Shown here piece after piece: positions 48,976-57,562 of a stretch of 64,000 bases of DNA (positions within the stretch are counted from its first letter, which is position 1; each line of letters starts with the position of its first letter). Below the pieces are notes generated by a model. That model did not search any database. It was not told the origin of the DNA and worked only from the letters and a program-made list of their open reading frames with translations. Both the position numbers and the translations under genes were made by a program. The DNA comes from Advenella alkanexedens (GTDB taxonomy: Bacteria > Pseudomonadota > Gammaproteobacteria > Burkholderiales > Burkholderiaceae_B). The DNA lies in contig NZ_JAHSPR010000002.1 of NCBI RefSeq assembly GCF_019132845.1, forward strand, positions 186,001 to 250,000, in the 5' to 3' direction.

Positions 48976-49981
48976 TCTTATCTCCTAAGCTGTGCTGAAA
49001 ATCCTGTTCAAGCATGGCAGCCAGTTCTTCTTCGGTGGGGAGCATGGTTTGGTATTTAGAGGCAAAGAGCTGTTTGCTTTCGCTCAGTACCGAGTAGTGC
49101 ACTAGGGTTTCATCTTTATCAGCACAGAGGATAATGCCCAGCGTAGGGTTGTCGTCTTCACCACGCTTTAAATCATCAAACATGCGTACATACATATCCA
49201 TCTGACCAATGTCTTGGTGGGTCAATTTCTCGGTTTTTAAATCAATCACCACAAAGCATTTGAGCAGGTAGTTGTAAAAAATCAAGTCCACATAAAAGTG
49301 CGAGGTTTCGGTGCTGATACGCATTTGGCGAGCTACAAAAGAAAAGCCTTTGCCAAGCTCTAATAAAAATTTCTGTAATTGATTAATCAGGCTTTGTTCT
49401 AGCAGGTTTTCTTTGCCGCTAAGATCGCTAGGCAAGTTTAAAAACTCTAATACATAAGGGTCTTTAATAAAGGCTTCTGGGCTGGTGGCAAATTGCTTTT
49501 CTACAGAAGTATCGTGATTCAACACACGACGGTAGTAACCGCTTTTGATATTGCGCTCTAGTAGGCGAGTGCTCCAGTTTTGGCTACTGGCTTCTTGCAG
49601 GTAGTAACTACGCTCGGCTGGGTTTTCTAGACGCATGATTAAGCGCACATGTGACCAGCTAAGATTGGCTACGCAGTGCGTAGCCAATTCATCAAAGTCA
49701 GGGTAAGTAAGATAAAGCTGACGAAAGTTCTTTAGGTTAGCCACCGAAAAACCCTTGCCAAAGGTGTCTCCCAAATAGCGCGACAGGTTGGTAATCAGGG
49801 CTTTGCCGTATTCGGCACGGGCTTCGCCTTGTTGTTCCTGCTCAACAATGCGTTGGCCTAGCTGCCAGTAGGTTTGCACCATGGCGGTATTGACGGCTTG
49901 GTAAGCTTGGCTGCGCCCTGTTTGTAAAATGCGGGCAATATCGGCAAAAAACTGTTGCTCATTGCTAAGGCTTTGGCTCAT
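48968..49981 (-). CDS. DUF1016/YhcG-family PD-(D/E)XK nuclease-domain protein
   Basis: A 337-residue protein with an N-terminal helical DUF1016 domain (about 10-170, including YWQLGQRIVE and NLKNFRQLY) and a C-terminal nuclease-like domain with YVDLIFYN and FVVIDLKTEKL, which supply the D...D-x-K pattern. Such proteins are frequent passengers of type I RM loci; their function is not established, and nuclease activity is inferred. It lies between fic (46-base gap) and hsdS (8-base overlap), so it is co-translated with the specificity subunit. Confidence 0.85.
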   Translation of the reverse strand: MSQSLSNEQQFFADIARILQTGRSQAYQAVNTAMVQTYWQLGQRIVEQEQQGEARAEYGKALITNLSRYLGDTFGKGFSVANLKNFRQLYLTYPDFDELATHCVANLSWSHVRLIMRLENPAERSYYLQEASSQNWSTRLLERNIKSGYYRRVLNHDTSVEKQFATSPEAFIKDPYVLEFLNLPSDLSGKENLLEQSLINQLQKFLLELGKGFSFVARQMRISTETSHFYVDLIFYNYLLKCFVVIDLKTEKLTHQDIGQMDMYVRMFDDLKRGEDDNPTLGIILCADKDETLVHYSVLSESKQLFASKYQTMLPTEEELAAMLEQDFQHSLGDKNE

Positions 49982-50027
49982 TTTTTACGGCTCTCTTTTT
50001 TAGCCTGTTTTTCTATAAAACCCATGC

Positions 50028-50633
50028 TTATAGTTCCTCCGTTTTGAACTCACTGTAGCCTTCATAAAAGTAACTCACGTCGATGCCTTTCATAAACAGG
50101 GCGCGGTCGTCAATTTTATCGGTGAGCGCTTGTTTGAGCAGGGCTTTGATTTCCACGTCTTTGACTGGGCTGCGTTGCATGGCAGAGAGGTATTCCTCTT
50201 TATCCACCTGATTCCAATCGATGACCTGCTGTATTTCTGTTTTGAGTATTACGTCCAACCAGATGCGGGTGGCGCGGCCATTGCCTTCGCGAAAGGGGTG
50301 CGCCATGTTCATTTCGACGTACTTTTCAATGATTTCATCGAAGCTACGTTGTGGCATTTTGTCGATATGCGTTAACGAGGCATCCAGATACATCACACGC
50401 GCAAACGCGGTTTCGCCTTTGGCGATATTCACATCGCGGACTTTGCCCGCAAAGTCATAGATGTCGCCAAATAAATAGGTATGAATAAAGGCTAGTCCGG
50501 CAAAGGTACCCACTTGCACTTGGTTAATGTCGCCCGAATCAAACAGCTGTTTGGCTTTTTGTTTACTGATCTTTTCTTCGGCTCTGGCCAGTTCCACTTG
50601 ATCCGTGATGCCCAACTTGTTTTCCAGAATCAT
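50028..50633 (-). CDS. Fic-domain protein, putative AMP transferase
   Basis: A 201-residue Fic/Doc protein. The core motif HPFREGNGR (residues 112-120) is intact, and the flap segment [17 protein letters not shown] (about 63-79) precedes it. Fic enzymes transfer AMP or another nucleotide part to a hydroxyl side chain of a target protein. I see no inhibitory (S/T)xxxE(G/N) helix and no separate antitoxin gene next to it. It starts inside the hsdM stop (ATGA overlap), so it is tied to the RM operon and may modify an RM partner or act as an additional toxin. Confidence 0.88.
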   Translation of the reverse strand: MILENKLGITDQVELARAEEKISKQKAKQLFDSGDINQVQVGTFAGLAFIHTYLFGDIYDFAGKVRDVNIAKGETAFARVMYLDASLTHIDKMPQRSFDEIIEKYVEMNMAHPFREGNGRATRIWLDVILKTEIQQVIDWNQVDKEEYLSAMQRSPVKDVEIKALLKQALTDKIDDRALFMKGIDVSYFYEGYSEFKTEEL

Positions 50634-52180
50634 TGCTTTTCACCTTCAATTTCCAAAACAATGGCATCAATCTCACTACGCAGCTGGGTGATCTTGGCGA
50701 CGGTGGTTTCAAGCTCGGCGTTCAACGCTTTGATGTCGATTTTCTCGCGCGTGTCTTCGGTTTCCACATAGCTGGACACCGACAGGTTGTAGTCGTTGTT
50801 GACAATGGTTTCCAATGGCACGGTTTGGGCAAAGTGGTCAATATTTTCTTTGCTGTCGAACACCGCCATGATTTTTGCGATGTGCTCGTCGGTTAGCGTG
50901 TTGGTGTTGGTTTCTTTTTTGAATAGGCTGCTGGCATCGATAAACTGGGTGTGGGTGTCGGGTTTGTTTTTCGCCAGCACTAAAATGGTCACGGCAATGG
51001 TGGTGCCAAAAAACAGGTTAGGTGCTAGGGAAATCACGGTCTCTACGTGGTTATTGTCTACCAAGTATTGGCGGATTTTCTTTTCAGCACCACCACGGTA
51101 AAAAATGCCCGGAAAGCACACAATAGCCGCACGGCCTTTTGCAGATAAGTAATTCAGCGCATGCAGCACAAAGGCAAAGTCAGCCTTGGACTTAGGCGCT
51201 AACACACCCGCAGGGGCGAAACGGTCATCGTTAATCAGCGTTGGGTCGTCGCTGCCAATCCACCTCACCGAGTAAGGCGGATTAGACACAATGGCATCAA
51301 ACGGTTTTTCATCACCAAAGTGCGGCTCCGTTAGCGTGTTGCCCAGCTTAATATCGAACTTGTCGTAGTTGATGTTGTGCAAAAACATGTTCATACGAGC
51401 CAAGTTATAGGTCGTATGGTTGATTTCTTGGCCAAAGAAACCGTCTTCGATGATGTGCGCATCAAAGTGTTTCTTTGCTTGGAGCAACAAAGAGCCTGAC
51501 CCACAAGCAGGATCGTATATCTTGTTCACACTGCTTTGACCATGCATAGCCAGTTGTGCGATCAGTTTCGATACATGCTGCGGGGTAAAGAACTCCCCAC
51601 CGGATTTGCCAGCGTTAGCAGCATAATTCGAGATTAAAAATTCGTAGGCATCACCAAACAGGTCAATCTGATTGCCCGAAAAATCACCAAAGCCAAGCTC
51701 TGCTACACCTTTTAGTACCGCACTTAAGCGAGCGTTTTTATCTTTAACGGTATTGCCTAAGCGGTTGCTGGTGGTGTCAAAGTCGGCAAACAGCCCTTTA
51801 ATGTCTTTTTCTGAAGGGTAGCCATTTGCTGAGTTCTCGATGTCAGAAAAAATCTGTGCCAGATCGGTATTCAGACTGTCATTACGGTGTGCATTTTTCG
51901 CGATGTTGGCGAACAGCTGCGAGGGATAAATAAAATATCCTTTGGTTTTAATCGCTTCATCTCGTACTTCTGGGGTGATGATGTCATCCGGCAGGGCTGC
52001 ATAGTCAATGCTTTCATCATCAGCCTCGATATAGTTAGAGAAATTTTCACTAATGAAACGGTAAAACAAAGTGCCCAGCACGTACTGTTTGAAATCCCAT
52101 CCATCCACTGATCCACGCACGTCATTCGCAATTTGCCAAATACGGCGCTGCAGCTCAGCACGCTGTTGTTGACCTGTCAT
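50630..52180 (-). CDS. hsdM: type I restriction-modification DNA methyltransferase HsdM
   Basis: A 516-residue N6-adenine methyltransferase, close to EcoR124I HsdM in length. The N-terminal helical HsdM domain (about 1-160) precedes the SAM-binding motif [11 protein letters not shown] and the catalytic NPPY motif in the sequence [10 protein letters not shown] coiled segment forms the C-terminus. AGGAAA precedes the ATG. It is first of the hsdM-fic-DUF1016-hsdS-prrC-hsdR series; with HsdS it both protects the chromosome and silences PrrC. Confidence 0.95.
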   Translation of the reverse strand: MTGQQQRAELQRRIWQIANDVRGSVDGWDFKQYVLGTLFYRFISENFSNYIEADDESIDYAALPDDIITPEVRDEAIKTKGYFIYPSQLFANIAKNAHRNDSLNTDLAQIFSDIENSANGYPSEKDIKGLFADFDTTSNRLGNTVKDKNARLSAVLKGVAELGFGDFSGNQIDLFGDAYEFLISNYAANAGKSGGEFFTPQHVSKLIAQLAMHGQSSVNKIYDPACGSGSLLLQAKKHFDAHIIEDGFFGQEINHTTYNLARMNMFLHNINYDKFDIKLGNTLTEPHFGDEKPFDAIVSNPPYSVRWIGSDDPTLINDDRFAPAGVLAPKSKADFAFVLHALNYLSAKGRAAIVCFPGIFYRGGAEKKIRQYLVDNNHVETVISLAPNLFFGTTIAVTILVLAKNKPDTHTQFIDASSLFKKETNTNTLTDEHIAKIMAVFDSKENIDHFAQTVPLETIVNNDYNLSVSSYVETEDTREKIDIKALNAELETTVAKITQLRSEIDAIVLEIEGEKQ

Positions 52181-52297
52181 ACTGTATTTCCTAGATGATC
52201 TGCCCTAAGCCACGGCGTAACCCAGTGACTTCATATAAGTTAGTTCATTTTAGCGAGCTTTCACTCGTTTACATAATGAAACAACCAAGAGATTGTA

Positions 52298-53209
52298 TCA
52301 TTCGTCATTAAGCTGCTGCTCTTGCCAAGCGCCATACGTTAAAGCTTTTCCCTCAACCACCCAAGACTTGCGCCCATTCGCGCTACGCCCTGCCACTACA
52401 GCCGCCGCTGCACTAGGGCTAGAGAAAACCGTATCCACTGCAAAGGTACGTTGTCCTGATTCGGATTTAATCAGTGTTTCACTGGCACAAAGTTGTTCGT
52501 AGAGGCTTTCATAACCGCCAGCGGCACCTTCCCATCTAGCTCTGGCTGATGATCCGGCTAATACAACAAACTGCCCTTCTATCTCTTTAGCCTGCGCTTT
52601 AATGCCCTTGGTCGGTATGGCAAAGGTAAAGATAGGTGTCTCTGTCGCTTTAGTGGGGATCATATTTTGTTCCTTCACCTCAGTGACTGAACTGCGCAAA
52701 TAATCAAAACCCAACACCGGCAAAATAGTACGCAACTGCTCCATAAAAAATGCCATATCAGCCTGATCAGACTCTGGCAGGTTTACGTAATCATGAGCGG
52801 TGCCATTCTCTAATTTACATAAACCACTTTGACTTACACTACGTATAAGCTGACTTTCTAAATACTTAGCATGTGCTTTGGTTAGATTTTGATCTTTGCT
52901 TGTGACGAGCCACACATGCTCCCAGAAGTCTTTGCCACCTGACTCTTCCGTTCGATTGTGCTGCTTTAGTCTGGTACTGACATCGTCACTCTCACCGATA
53001 TACACCAAAGGCAGCGCCCCACCATCAGGATCGCTGCCCACTAAAAAATAGATGCCTGTTCGCTTGCTTTCTGGACGTTGCACCAGCTCTGATAGTTTGG
53101 TTCTAGGGCCTGTTAGCACATGCCCTGTCCAATTCATAATTTCCGCGGTCATTAAACCTTTAGGTGATCCGTCTACTAAAAAGAGTCGAATGCTGCGCCC
53201 TTGTGACAT
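52298..53209 (-). CDS. GIY-YIG nuclease-domain protein with C-terminal DUF4357-like domain
   Basis: A 303-residue protein. The start at 53209 was chosen because GGAGGG sits at the right distance; a longer frame adds 12 unlikely residues. A GIY-YIG domain (about 50-150) is shown by TGIYFLVG and LPLVYIGES, and a C-terminal region (about 225-300, ending SWVVEGKALTYGAWQEQQL) resembles DUF4357. Such proteins often lie in RM or defence islands; the role is unknown. It is upstream of hsdM with a 117-base gap, so separate expression is likely. Confidence 0.78.
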   Translation of the reverse strand: MSQGRSIRLFLVDGSPKGLMTAEIMNWTGHVLTGPRTKLSELVQRPESKRTGIYFLVGSDPDGGALPLVYIGESDDVSTRLKQHNRTEESGGKDFWEHVWLVTSKDQNLTKAHAKYLESQLIRSVSQSGLCKLENGTAHDYVNLPESDQADMAFFMEQLRTILPVLGFDYLRSSVTEVKEQNMIPTKATETPIFTFAIPTKGIKAQAKEIEGQFVVLAGSSARARWEGAAGGYESLYEQLCASETLIKSESGQRTFAVDTVFSSPSAAAAVVAGRSANGRKSWVVEGKALTYGAWQEQQLNDE

Positions 53210-53300
53210 GCTTGATTCCCTCCAAGTAAAACCACAATGTAACACAGCATGTCTAATGTCTACTGGCGCTGTCGAGGACGGCCTAAACGGTGGCCTCTAG

Positions 53301-54799
53301 GCCTGTAAACTCCTTGCCTATACGAACGATAAACAGGAAATCGAACGCCTGACTTTATTACTGGCCAAATTACAGCGCCTGCTGTTTGGCCAGAAGTCTG
53401 AGAAACTGGTGCGCCAGATAGAACAGCTGGAACTGGAGCTGGAAGAACTGCACATCAAGCAGGGAGATCATCCCGTTCAGCCAGAACCTGTTACACTGCC
53501 AACGCGCACCGCTCCGGTGCGCAAACCATTACCCGAACATCTGCCTCGCGATATCCAGGAGCACCTGCCGCAGGCGTGCTGCTGCCCCGATTGTGGTGGC
53601 GCCTGGCAACGTATTGGCGAAGATGTGAGTGAAGTACTGGACTATGTCCCCGCCAGCTTGCGTGTGATCCGCCATGTGCGTCCCCGCTTCAGTTGCCGCC
53701 AGTGCGATCGCATGGCACAGGCACCGGCACCCAGCCGTCCCTTGGCGTGCAGTTATGCCGGAGCAGGATTGCTCAGCCATATCATGGTCTCCAAATATCT
53801 GGATCATTTACCCTTGTATCGTCAAACCCAGATGTGGGAACGGGAGAATGTTTCCTTGAGCCAGAGCACACTGGGCGACTGGGTGGGTGGCGTGCATCAA
53901 TTGCTGCGCCCATTGATCAACGCCTTGCACCAGCATGTTTTTAGCGCCCGCAAGCTACATGCCGATGATACCCCGATTGCGGTGCTGGCACCGGGTAGCG
54001 GTAAAACCCGGCAAGCCCGCTTATGGGTGTATGCCCGTGATGATCGCCCTAGTGGCGGCACCCAGCCACCGGCGGTCTGGTTCCGCTACTCACCCGATCG
54101 CAAGGGCATCCATCCGCAAACCCACCTTAAAAACTTCGAGGGTATTTTACAGGCCGATGCCTATGCCGGTTACAACGAGGTATACCGAACCGGCCAGGTG
54201 ACCCAAGCGGGTTGCTGGGCCCATGCCCGGCGCAAGTTCCATGATATTCATGTCCATCGGCCCTCTGATATTACCCATCATGTGCTCACTCAAATTGGCC
54301 GTTTATATGAGATTGAGGCCGGCATCCGGGGCAGTCCACCACTAACTCGTCAGGCCGAGCGCCAGGACAAGTCATTGCCAATTGTGCTTGCCTTGCATGA
54401 GTGGTTCATGCAGCAGTTACCGACCCTGTCACGTAAATCCGTAACGACCGATGCCATCCAGTATGCCCTTAACCAGTGGCAGGCCTTGACACGCTATCTG
54501 GATGATGGGGAAATCGAAATCGATAATAACGCGGCAGAACGAGCCTTGCGCGGCGTGTCTGTTGGACGCAAGAATTACTTATTCCTGGGTTCGGATGCGG
54601 GTGGTGAGCGGGCGGCAACGCTTTACAGTTTGCTGGGCACGGCCAAACTGAACGATATCAATCCCGAGGCGTACCTGTGTCATGTGCTGTCGGTGATTGC
54701 CGACTATCCGGTTAATCGCGTCGACGAGTTATTGCCTTGGCGAGTGCAGCTGTAAAAACAAGTTTTAAGCTGTCAATACGGTATGGGGCGGAGCGTTAC
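53301..54799 (+). mobile_element. 5'-truncated IS66-family element
   Basis: The tnpC frame is open from 53301 (just after an in-frame TAG) with no start codon at the family position; tnpA, tnpB and the left end are missing. The right end is probably the sequence ending GAGCGTTAC at 54799, whose complement starts GTAACGC like an IS66-type terminal repeat. Confidence 0.7.
53409..54755 (+). CDS. IS66-family transposase TnpC, N-terminally truncated
   Basis: A 448-residue frame from GTG 53409; homologous codons continue upstream to 53301 (LLFGQKSEKL precedes the GTG), so this GTG is not the original start. The zinc-finger-like CCCPDCGG and CRQCDR, and the DDE residues in LHADDTP, QADAYAGYN and NNAAERALR, are all intact. 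Only the leading coiled region is lost. Without tnpA and tnpB it is probably not mobile. Confidence 0.85.
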   Translation: MRQIEQLELELEELHIKQGDHPVQPEPVTLPTRTAPVRKPLPEHLPRDIQEHLPQACCCPDCGGAWQRIGEDVSEVLDYVPASLRVIRHVRPRFSCRQCDRMAQAPAPSRPLACSYAGAGLLSHIMVSKYLDHLPLYRQTQMWERENVSLSQSTLGDWVGGVHQLLRPLINALHQHVFSARKLHADDTPIAVLAPGSGKTRQARLWVYARDDRPSGGTQPPAVWFRYSPDRKGIHPQTHLKNFEGILQADAYAGYNEVYRTGQVTQAGCWAHARRKFHDIHVHRPSDITHHVLTQIGRLYEIEAGIRGSPPLTRQAERQDKSLPIVLALHEWFMQQLPTLSRKSVTTDAIQYALNQWQALTRYLDDGEIEIDNNAAERALRGVSVGRKNYLFLGSDAGGERAATLYSLLGTAKLNDINPEAYLCHVLSVIADYPVNRVDELLPWRVQL

Positions 54800-54914
54800 A
54801 GAAATTTTTATTGCTAAAATAGCGCATCTTAAATACTGTGTCGAATTTTAACTTCTCATCGAGGCTGTAGTTTTTCCAATCATGGTGGGACAGAAAGTCA
54901 AAAAGGAATAGAAA

Positions 54915-56909
54915 ATGCCAATCGGAAAACAATATAAAACCCATAAAAATAACGTGATAGACCTTTTTGACGGGTACAAAAATAAAAGAGGCGATCTCAA
55001 TGATGGTGTTGATATCAAATTTCTCGAGCAAAGAGTGGACACATTAAAAAATGGCAAGTTCACGTTGGCGGTGGCGGGTGAAGTTAAAGCGGGAAAGTCA
55101 ACGTTCATCAATGCGCTTTTGGGGGCGGAAATTCTCCCTACCGATGTGCTTCAAGCATCAAGTGCCATTGTAGAAATTTTCAAATCTGAAAATTCAGTAT
55201 TGAAGGTGAAATTCTCAGATGGTCACGAAGAAATCCTTTCCGATGACTTGGACACACCCACTACGGATGAAGCAAAAGAGCGTCTCCATGAGATATGTAG
55301 GCTACATGATGCCTACCGCGACATACCGACAACATTGATAGATGCCTGCATAGTTGAAAGCAATGAGCTTCTGGAAGTTAATAATGAGCTCATCACGAAA
55401 CTCCAGAAAAGCTCTGGCATGAAGAACCTTGAGCACAATCAGGATAAGATCGAGTCGTATATTTTAGAAAGAACCAAAGATAAAATCCCTGTTGAAATAA
55501 CCTTTGGTTACCCCTTGAAGTGGGATTTTGAGGAACTACGGATTGTCGATGCCCCTGGAGTTAATGCGACTGGCGGGGTTCAGGACGTTGCATTTGATTT
55601 TTTTGAATCAGCCAACGCAATTTTGTTTGTGCATCCTATTAAACCTATTGAATCTGAGTCTTTCAAAAAATTTGTCGATTCAGTTATTTCTGATCGCAGT
55701 AAGGAAACCCTATTTCTGATTTTGACTCATGCCGGAATCTACTCAAATGATGAAGTAGAGAGATTGCAAGGCGAAGCCAAGCGGTTATATGGGGGCTTGA
55801 TTCCTCAAGATAGAGTTTTAGTAGTGGATAGTCTTCTTAAGTTAATCCATTGCGACCTTGAGCAGGGGGTCTCTGTTCAAGAAATTAGAAAATCTGAAAA
55901 TAAAAAGAAAATTCTTTCCAGTTATCGAGAGCAAGCAGAAGATGAAGGCCGCGAGTTAATTGACGTGATTTATGAGGCGTCTCGGTTTAAGAGAATGTTT
56001 TCTGCAATTGATGAGTTTTCCATGAAGGCACCCAATATCCAACTTCAAGAAATTTTGGAGAAGGTGAAGTCAGGATACGAGAAGCAGGAAGAGCTGATTG
56101 GTGAAAAATCCAGCCAGTTGGAGCTGAAAAAAAGAAATCCTCAAGAGTTTGAGGAAGAGATAAATCGTATTAATAAAGCTCTGGAAAAATACAAATTACT
56201 TACCCGGAAAACTGAGGAAGAGCTGAGATCAAATTACTCTGGTAGACACTCTTCTTGGCAGAAAGATATCGAGGCGCTTAAAGATAAGTACCAGAAACTT
56301 ATAGAAGGAAGTGATAGTATTGAAAGTGCCCGAAAACATACCGTCGATGCTATAAATGCTATACAGAATAAGGCAGACGAGTTTTCAAGAGAGTTGACAA
56401 AAAGGCTTGAGGACGCTCTTAATAAAGAAGATAAATCATTCAAAGAGGAGCATCGAATATCTATCCCTAAAGTCGATCTGAAAGCCTTGGAGGAAAAATC
56501 AAAGGAAGCAGCATATAAAGAGAAAGAAACTGGGTATTGGGATAAGGAGCCGATATGGAAGATCTGGAAGTGGGGAAGTAGAGATTATTATGTAAAGACA
56601 GGAACCAAACAAGAATTCGATAATGAAAAATTTCTTGATGGATTTAAAACTCGTTGTAATGAGGAGTTTTATAAAATCGTTAACAATCTGCCAAATCAAT
56701 CAAAAGTAGTTCTTGATCTTTATTTACAGCTCTTTACGAATAAAATGGACTCGGTTATTAAAGAGCGTCAGAAAGCCTTAGAGCAGGAAAAAGACAAGAA
56801 ACGCTCCAACGAAGAAATAGCCAACGAAATAAAGGATCTTGACAGAAAAAAAAAGGATATTCAGCCGGAAATAAAGAGATGCAACGAAGTTTTGGAGGAC
56901 ATCCAATGA
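54915..56909 (+). CDS. dynamin-like GTPase
   Basis: A 664-residue protein, first gene of the AT-rich operon. The GTPase domain has the P-loop GEVKAGKST (55-63), a switch region around PTDVLQASS (75-83) and G3 DAPG (212-215). The expected G4 (N/T)KxD reads THAG at 271-274, so base recognition may differ. The rest is long coiled coil (about 385-500 and 610-664) with a Trp/Tyr-rich patch (about 538-560) that may contact membrane. AAGGAA precedes the ATG. Bacterial dynamins remodel membranes and some protect against phages; the next gene encodes a probable membrane protein. Confidence 0.82.
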   Translation: MPIGKQYKTHKNNVIDLFDGYKNKRGDLNDGVDIKFLEQRVDTLKNGKFTLAVAGEVKAGKSTFINALLGAEILPTDVLQASSAIVEIFKSENSVLKVKFSDGHEEILSDDLDTPTTDEAKERLHEICRLHDAYRDIPTTLIDACIVESNELLEVNNELITKLQKSSGMKNLEHNQDKIESYILERTKDKIPVEITFGYPLKWDFEELRIVDAPGVNATGGVQDVAFDFFESANAILFVHPIKPIESESFKKFVDSVISDRSKETLFLILTHAGIYSNDEVERLQGEAKRLYGGLIPQDRVLVVDSLLKLIHCDLEQGVSVQEIRKSENKKKILSSYREQAEDEGRELIDVIYEASRFKRMFSAIDEFSMKAPNIQLQEILEKVKSGYEKQEELIGEKSSQLELKKRNPQEFEEEINRINKALEKYKLLTRKTEEELRSNYSGRHSSWQKDIEALKDKYQKLIEGSDSIESARKHTVDAINAIQNKADEFSRELTKRLEDALNKEDKSFKEEHRISIPKVDLKALEEKSKEAAYKEKETGYWDKEPIWKIWKWGSRDYYVKTGTKQEFDNEKFLDGFKTRCNEEFYKIVNNLPNQSKVVLDLYLQLFTNKMDSVIKERQKALEQEKDKKRSNEEIANEIKDLDRKKKDIQPEIKRCNEVLEDIQ

Positions 56910-57562
56910 TTATCGAAAATATCAAGACAGACGTCTCCGAAGAGTTTCTGAGCATCAAGGAATCGCTGCAGATATATTTTAAGCCGGGCTTTGACGTGTC
57001 TCAAACCAAACAGTTTTTGCAGACGCATGTTCCAAAAGAGGTTACCTATAAATCTGAGATTCTGCTGGACACCCTGCTAAACTATCTGATGAAAGATGCC
57101 AGGGATAAAATCGAGACTGCCGATATTGGACTGCAAAATGCATTTTTCGACATGGATTTTCGCAAGCGCATTCATGAATGGACAAAGCAACTGCAGAACA
57201 ATCTCGCGCTGGAACCGAATATTGTCAAATACTCGACCGATCCTCGCCTAAAACAAGGGCTGATTGCTTCAGGCATTACCTTTCTTGCAGGAGCGGGTAT
57301 CTCTACCGCTGTTGCTTCGGGCCTTGTTGGTTCTATTCTTTCAGGAATAGTTACCATTATTCTTACCACTATGGTTTTCAAGATTGCCTATAACAAGGCG
57401 TCACCCAAGGCTCGGGAGGCGCTGAGGGCGGATATTGATCAGTATCTGGCAAGTTCGCAAGAACAGGTTTTCGTGTGGCTGAAAACTGTTGCAAATGCCT
57501 TTGACAATGATTTTCATGCGTTCTGCACAGCCAATGATTTTATCCTAGGGAGAGACAAGTGA
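56906..57562 (+). CDS. small protein with hydrophobic hairpin, operon partner of the dynamin
   Basis: I do not recognise the family. The ATG at 56906 overlaps the dynamin stop (ATGA) and gives 218 residues; a longer frame would overlap more. A helical, charged N-terminal half (1-115) precedes a Gly/Ala/Ile-rich hydrophobic stretch (119-161) that could form a membrane hairpin, and a helical tail (165-218) follows. The gene overlaps the ATPase gene by four bases. A membrane-inserting partner or effector of the dynamin is an inference from topology and coupling. Confidence 0.72.
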   Translation: MIIENIKTDVSEEFLSIKESLQIYFKPGFDVSQTKQFLQTHVPKEVTYKSEILLDTLLNYLMKDARDKIETADIGLQNAFFDMDFRKRIHEWTKQLQNNLALEPNIVKYSTDPRLKQGLIASGITFLAGAGISTAVASGLVGSILSGIVTIILTTMVFKIAYNKASPKAREALRADIDQYLASSQEQVFVWLKTVANAFDNDFHAFCTANDFILGRDK

